Assembly: GCA_964504665.1 (NCBI GenBank)
Contig: CAZDEH010000033.1
Location: 1 to 8,937 of the forward strand
DNA: 8,937 bases
From: STC-54 sp964504665
GTDB taxonomy: Bacteria > Patescibacteriota > Microgenomatia > Daviesbacterales > UBA10151
Direction: 5' to 3'
Positions within the stretch are counted from its first letter, which is position 1. Each line of letters starts with the position of its first letter. The notes below the pieces were generated by a model. It made no database searches and was not told the origin of the DNA. It saw only the letters and a program-made list of their open reading frames with translations. Below are positions 6,501-8,937 of the stretch, in pieces. A program made the position numbers and the translations under genes.

Positions 6501-7457
6501 ATGAATTTTTGGACCACTTTAAAAAAACCCTTTACAGTTTTAGCACCGATGGAAGATGTAACTGACACAGTTTTTAGGCAAGTCGTAGCTAAATACGGTA
6601 AACCTGATGTCTTTTTTACAGAATTTGTTTCAATTGATGGACTTTGTTCAAAAGGATTAGATAAATTATTACCACGGTTGAAATTTTCTAAAGAGGAAAA
6701 ACCAATAGTTGCTCAAATTTGGGGTACAGACCCTGAAAAATTCTATAGATCTGCTCAGATGATCGTAAAAATGGGATTTGATGGAATAGATATAAATATG
6801 GGTTGTCCTGATAAAAACGTAGTTAAAAAAGGTGCAGGAGGAGGCTTAATTAAAACACCTGATAAGGTTAAGCAAATCATTGAAGCAACCAGAAAAGGAG
6901 CCGGAGTATTACCTGTTAGCATAAAAACCAGAACTGGTTTTAATAAAATTATGACAGAAGAGTGGATAGGATTTTTACTCACTTTTAATTTACCCGCTCT
7001 TACCATTCATGCAAGAACTGTAAAAGAGATGTCTAAAGTACCTGCCAACTGGGATGAAATTGCAACCTCGGTTAAGCTAAAAAATAATTTAAGAAAAGAA
7101 ACTTTAATAATCGGAAACGGAGATGTTACAAGTTACCCAGAAGCGCTTAATTTAATTAAGTCATCCGGAGTTGATGGAATTATGATTGGGCGCGGAATAT
7201 TTAATAATCTATGGATATTTAATCAGGATATTAATCCGGACTTAATTACTCCAGAGATGAAAATATCTGCTTTAACATCTCATATCCGTTTATTTAATCA
7301 TATTTGGGGGGAGACTAAAAATTATGACACTTTAAAAAAATTTTATAAAGCTTATATCTCTGGATTTCCTGAAGCTAAAATGTTAAGAATTCAACTTATG
7401 AAAACAAGATCTACAAAAGAAGCTCTGAAAATTATTACTTCTTTCTGTTACAATTAA
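6501..7457 (+). CDS. dus: tRNA-dihydrouridine synthase (318 aa)
   Basis: FMN/NADPH enzyme that reduces specific uridines in tRNA loops to dihydrouridine. LAPMEDVTDTVFRQ near residue 14 is the FMN-binding strand of the TIM barrel. NMGCPDKNVVKKGAGGGL contains the catalytic cysteine C102. SIKTRTGF carries K142 and R144, and TIHARTVKEM carries H170; both sets line the FMN/tRNA site. NGDVTSYPEA and GIMIGRGIFNN complete the phosphate-binding end of the barrel. The GAGGGL stretch after the cysteine replaces the more usual GSAL-type loop. The subtype (DusA, B or C) is not certain; DusB-like is the likeliest in bacteria. I use the ATG at 6501, 4 bp after the malQ stop; a TTG at 6480 would overlap malQ and add residues unlike the family start. 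No ribosome-binding site. It has no known direct link to glycogen and probably shares the transcript. Confidence 0.92.
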   Translation: MNFWTTLKKPFTVLAPMEDVTDTVFRQVVAKYGKPDVFFTEFVSIDGLCSKGLDKLLPRLKFSKEEKPIVAQIWGTDPEKFYRSAQMIVKMGFDGIDINMGCPDKNVVKKGAGGGLIKTPDKVKQIIEATRKGAGVLPVSIKTRTGFNKIMTEEWIGFLLTFNLPALTIHARTVKEMSKVPANWDEIATSVKLKNNLRKETLIIGNGDVTSYPEALNLIKSSGVDGIMIGRGIFNNLWIFNQDINPDLITPEMKISALTSHIRLFNHIWGETKNYDTLKKFYKAYISGFPEAKMLRIQLMKTRSTKEALKIITSFCYN

Positions 7458-7460
7458 TCG

Positions 7461-8114
7461 GTGTCTAAAAAAATATTTCTTCTGCTCACTGCCTGTACTG
7501 TATTTCTTTTATTTGTGTTGTTTTCATATATTGTAGCCAAAGAAAAATTTAATCAGATCGATTTTAATAATACTGTCAAGTTACAGGATCATATATCTAG
7601 AAAAGTTGACTTTCCTTTTTCTCTGTTATCAATTATCGGATCCGCTGAAATAACTGGTTTATTTTGGTTGGGTGTTTTAATTATAGTTTTTCTAAAAAGA
7701 TACTGGTTAACTTTTTTTACTTTTTTTTTATTCTGGGCAGCACATATTTTCGAAATTTTTGGAAAAACATTTCTTCTACATCCTGCTCCTCCACATTTTT
7801 TTTATCGCGGTTTTATTGATTTTAATTTTCCCAGCCACTATGTACAAACAGATTATTCCTATCCTTCAGGTCATATGATGCGGACTTCTTTTTTAGCCGC
7901 ATTTTTAATCTTATTTTTTTATTTTAAAGCAAATAATATGGTGAGGGTTACGATGGTGCTCGGATTAGTATTTTTTCTACTTTTAATGGCTGTATCAAGA
8001 ATCTACCTGGGAGAACACTGGACTTCTGATGTAATAGGAGGGGTATTATTGGGATCATCCTTGGGGATATTCACTGCAATTACTCTACCCATAAAAAAGG
8101 AATTAAAGACTTAA
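7461..8114 (+). CDS. PAP2-family membrane phosphatase (217 aa)
   Basis: Integral membrane phosphatase of the PAP2/PgpB superfamily, which removes phosphate from lipid phosphates such as undecaprenyl pyrophosphate or phosphatidic acid. Several hydrophobic segments are visible: near residues 5-25, 53-75, 80-98, 142-153, 160-177 and 192-208. Motif 2 is PSGH (135-138, H138) and motif 3 is SR-x5-H-x3-D with R180, H186 and D190, both intact. Motif 1, normally K-x6-RP, reads K102 then HPAPP, with alanine (A109) where the arginine is expected. That arginine helps hold the phosphate, so activity may be altered. The start is GTG at 7461, 3 bp after the dus stop and matching the family's N-terminal hydrophobic segment; no ribosome-binding site. 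Its 3' end overlaps the convergent YvcK-type gene by 12 bp. The substrate is not determined. Confidence 0.88.
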   Translation: MSKKIFLLLTACTVFLLFVLFSYIVAKEKFNQIDFNNTVKLQDHISRKVDFPFSLLSIIGSAEITGLFWLGVLIIVFLKRYWLTFFTFFLFWAAHIFEIFGKTFLLHPAPPHFFYRGFIDFNFPSHYVQTDYSYPSGHMMRTSFLAAFLILFFYFKANNMVRVTMVLGLVFFLLLMAVSRIYLGEHWTSDVIGGVLLGSSLGIFTAITLPIKKELKT

Positions 8115-8937
8115 TACAGTTTCAGCTAGCCTTTGTGGATTGTGTCTAAGTAAATTAGTATTTTTATCATATTCAACAATATTATTTTGTACTATCTTTA
8201 AACCGGGAGCTTTCTTCTGACAGGTAACTGCGTTTAGTTTAATCGGCGTTTGTCCTTTGTGTTGATAAATCCTTAGGATATCTTTATCTTCAAAGTTCTG
8301 GTTTGCAACTAAAAAATTAATTCTGCTTTTTCCGGTTTTTAGAGTCCAATCGAGATCTCCTAAATAATATTGAAATACATCCAACCAGTGTGAGGCAGAA
8401 TTTAGATGATGGTCTTCTCCTTTGGTAGTCATCAGATTTAAAATAACTATCAGTTTTGCTTTTGATTCTAAAATAGAATTGGCTATTCCGGGGACCAACA
8501 GATGTGGGAAAATGCTAGTATATGGACTGCCCGGCGTAAAAACAATTTTATCTGCACTTTTTATTTTTTTTATTACTTCAGGATTAAATTTAGGTTTGAC
8601 ATCAAAATAAATGCGGGAGATTCTATCTACATATTTAAAATTTGGATCATCCTTAATTTCATCAATTTCATGCTCGTCAGAAAATTTCTTACCATTTATT
8701 GTTTCAGAACAAAGATGAATATCGATTAAACTAACTGGTAAAATATTTCCGCGAACACGAAATAATGTTTTTAAGCCATTAATACCCTGTGAAACGCTAT
8801 GGTGATGTTTTTCCGCATAAGCTCCCAGAAGGTTTACTAAAGGATGACCATTTGAACGGTCTCGGAGTATTAAAATGGCTTCCTGTTTTTGGTACTTGGG
8901 ATAGTGGTGGAAGTTCAGGTAAGCTTCGGGTAAGTGA
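8103..8937 (-). CDS. yvcK: YvcK/CofD-family gluconeogenesis factor, C-terminal 277 residues, cut by right edge
   Basis: The minus-strand frame stays open from the stop TAA at 8103 to the window edge, so the N-terminus is missing. Reading from the edge, the family features appear in order: NGLKTLFRVRGNILPVSLIDIHLCSE, an aspartate/glutamate-rich stretch (8640-8680), SADKIVFTPGSPYTSIFPHLLVPGIANSI, and KAKLIVILNLMTTKGE. The PGSPYTSIxPxLLVxGIAxxI and NLMTxxGE blocks are the hallmarks of the YvcK branch of the CofD fold. In Bacillus, YvcK binds UDP-N-acetylglucosamine and is needed for growth on gluconeogenic substrates and for normal cell shape. Full proteins are usually about 310-330 residues, so only roughly 40-60 residues, including the N-terminal glycine-rich motif, should lie beyond the edge. 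CofD itself makes the F420 precursor, but the motifs fit YvcK better. It runs convergent to the glycan operon. Confidence 0.88.
   Translation of the reverse strand, partial: HLPEAYLNFHHYPKYQKQEAILILRDRSNGHPLVNLLGAYAEKHHHSVSQGINGLKTLFRVRGNILPVSLIDIHLCSETINGKKFSDEHEIDEIKDDPNFKYVDRISRIYFDVKPKFNPEVIKKIKSADKIVFTPGSPYTSIFPHLLVPGIANSILESKAKLIVILNLMTTKGEDHHLNSASHWLDVFQYYLGDLDWTLKTGKSRINFLVANQNFEDKDILRIYQHKGQTPIKLNAVTCQKKAPGLKIVQNNIVEYDKNTNLLRHNPQRLAETVLSL

Larger units (their letters stand above)
1863..8114 (+). other. Five-gene operon: glgA-glgP-malQ-dus-PAP2
   Basis: Five plus-strand genes are separated by 3, 8, 4 and 3 bp, with no room for internal promoters or terminators in the gaps, so they are probably one transcript from the promoter before 1863. 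None of the downstream genes has a Shine-Dalgarno sequence, which suggests translation coupled to the end of the gene before. The first three encode alpha-glucan metabolism; the last two (tRNA modification, lipid-type phosphatase) have no obvious metabolic link to it. Confidence 0.8.

Noticed and set aside
8103..8498. A complete 131-residue gene starting at TTG 8498
   Set aside because: The frame is open from there to the window edge, and the translation upstream continues the YvcK family motifs (PGSPYTSI), so this is only the C-terminal part.
1..8937. Alternative genetic code with UGA read as glycine (as in some CPR groups)
   Set aside because: TGA ends the coiled-coil gene at its natural place, and no conserved domain contains an in-frame TGA.
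1..8937. CRISPR array, insertion sequence, phage or defence genes
   Set aside because: No spaced repeats, transposase, integrase or nuclease motifs were found on either strand.

Overview
The window is an AT-rich, gene-dense piece of a bacterial chromosome with almost no spare DNA. Genes in the main operon are 3-8 bp apart, no gene has a Shine-Dalgarno sequence, and UGA is used as a normal stop. The protein families, the compactness and the style of the glycogen-synthase-like protein suggest a small-genome Patescibacteria/CPR lineage, perhaps Microgenomates. That placement is an inference from style; no rRNA or other phylogenetic marker is present.

Left part (1-1760): the window opens inside a tRNA-His gene (anticodon GTG, C73, encoded CCA). 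Three minus-strand genes follow, each apparently with its own promoter: a small coiled-coil protein of unknown function (67-390), a histidine-phosphatase-superfamily enzyme (585-1139) and a class I SAM-dependent methyltransferase (1218-1760). A small hairpin lies between the first two genes. A 12-bp element is repeated just upstream of the promoters of the coiled-coil and phosphatase genes.

Right part (1863-8114): a plus-strand run of five genes starts from a promoter divergent to the methyltransferase: a GT5 starch/glycogen synthase, a short GT35 alpha-glucan phosphorylase, a GH77 4-alpha-glucanotransferase, a tRNA-dihydrouridine synthase and a membrane PAP2-family phosphatase. The first three form a compact alpha-glucan module: the synthase extends chains, the transferase remodels them, and the phosphorylase releases glucose-1-phosphate. 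No branching enzyme or ADP-glucose pyrophosphorylase is present here. The operon ends tail-to-tail, with a 12-bp overlap, against a minus-strand YvcK/CofD-family 'gluconeogenesis factor' gene that runs off the right edge (8103-8937).

The most consistent unusual feature is the start-site design. At all four promoters I can place, a -10-like hexamer ends 6-8 nt before the start codon, so the mRNAs should be leaderless or nearly so. Within the operon, start codons follow the preceding stop by a few nucleotides without a ribosome-binding site. I found no CRISPR array, insertion sequence, phage gene, riboswitch or convincing intrinsic terminator. I see no clearly novel multi-gene system; most of the interest is in translation initiation and in altered residues of two enzymes.
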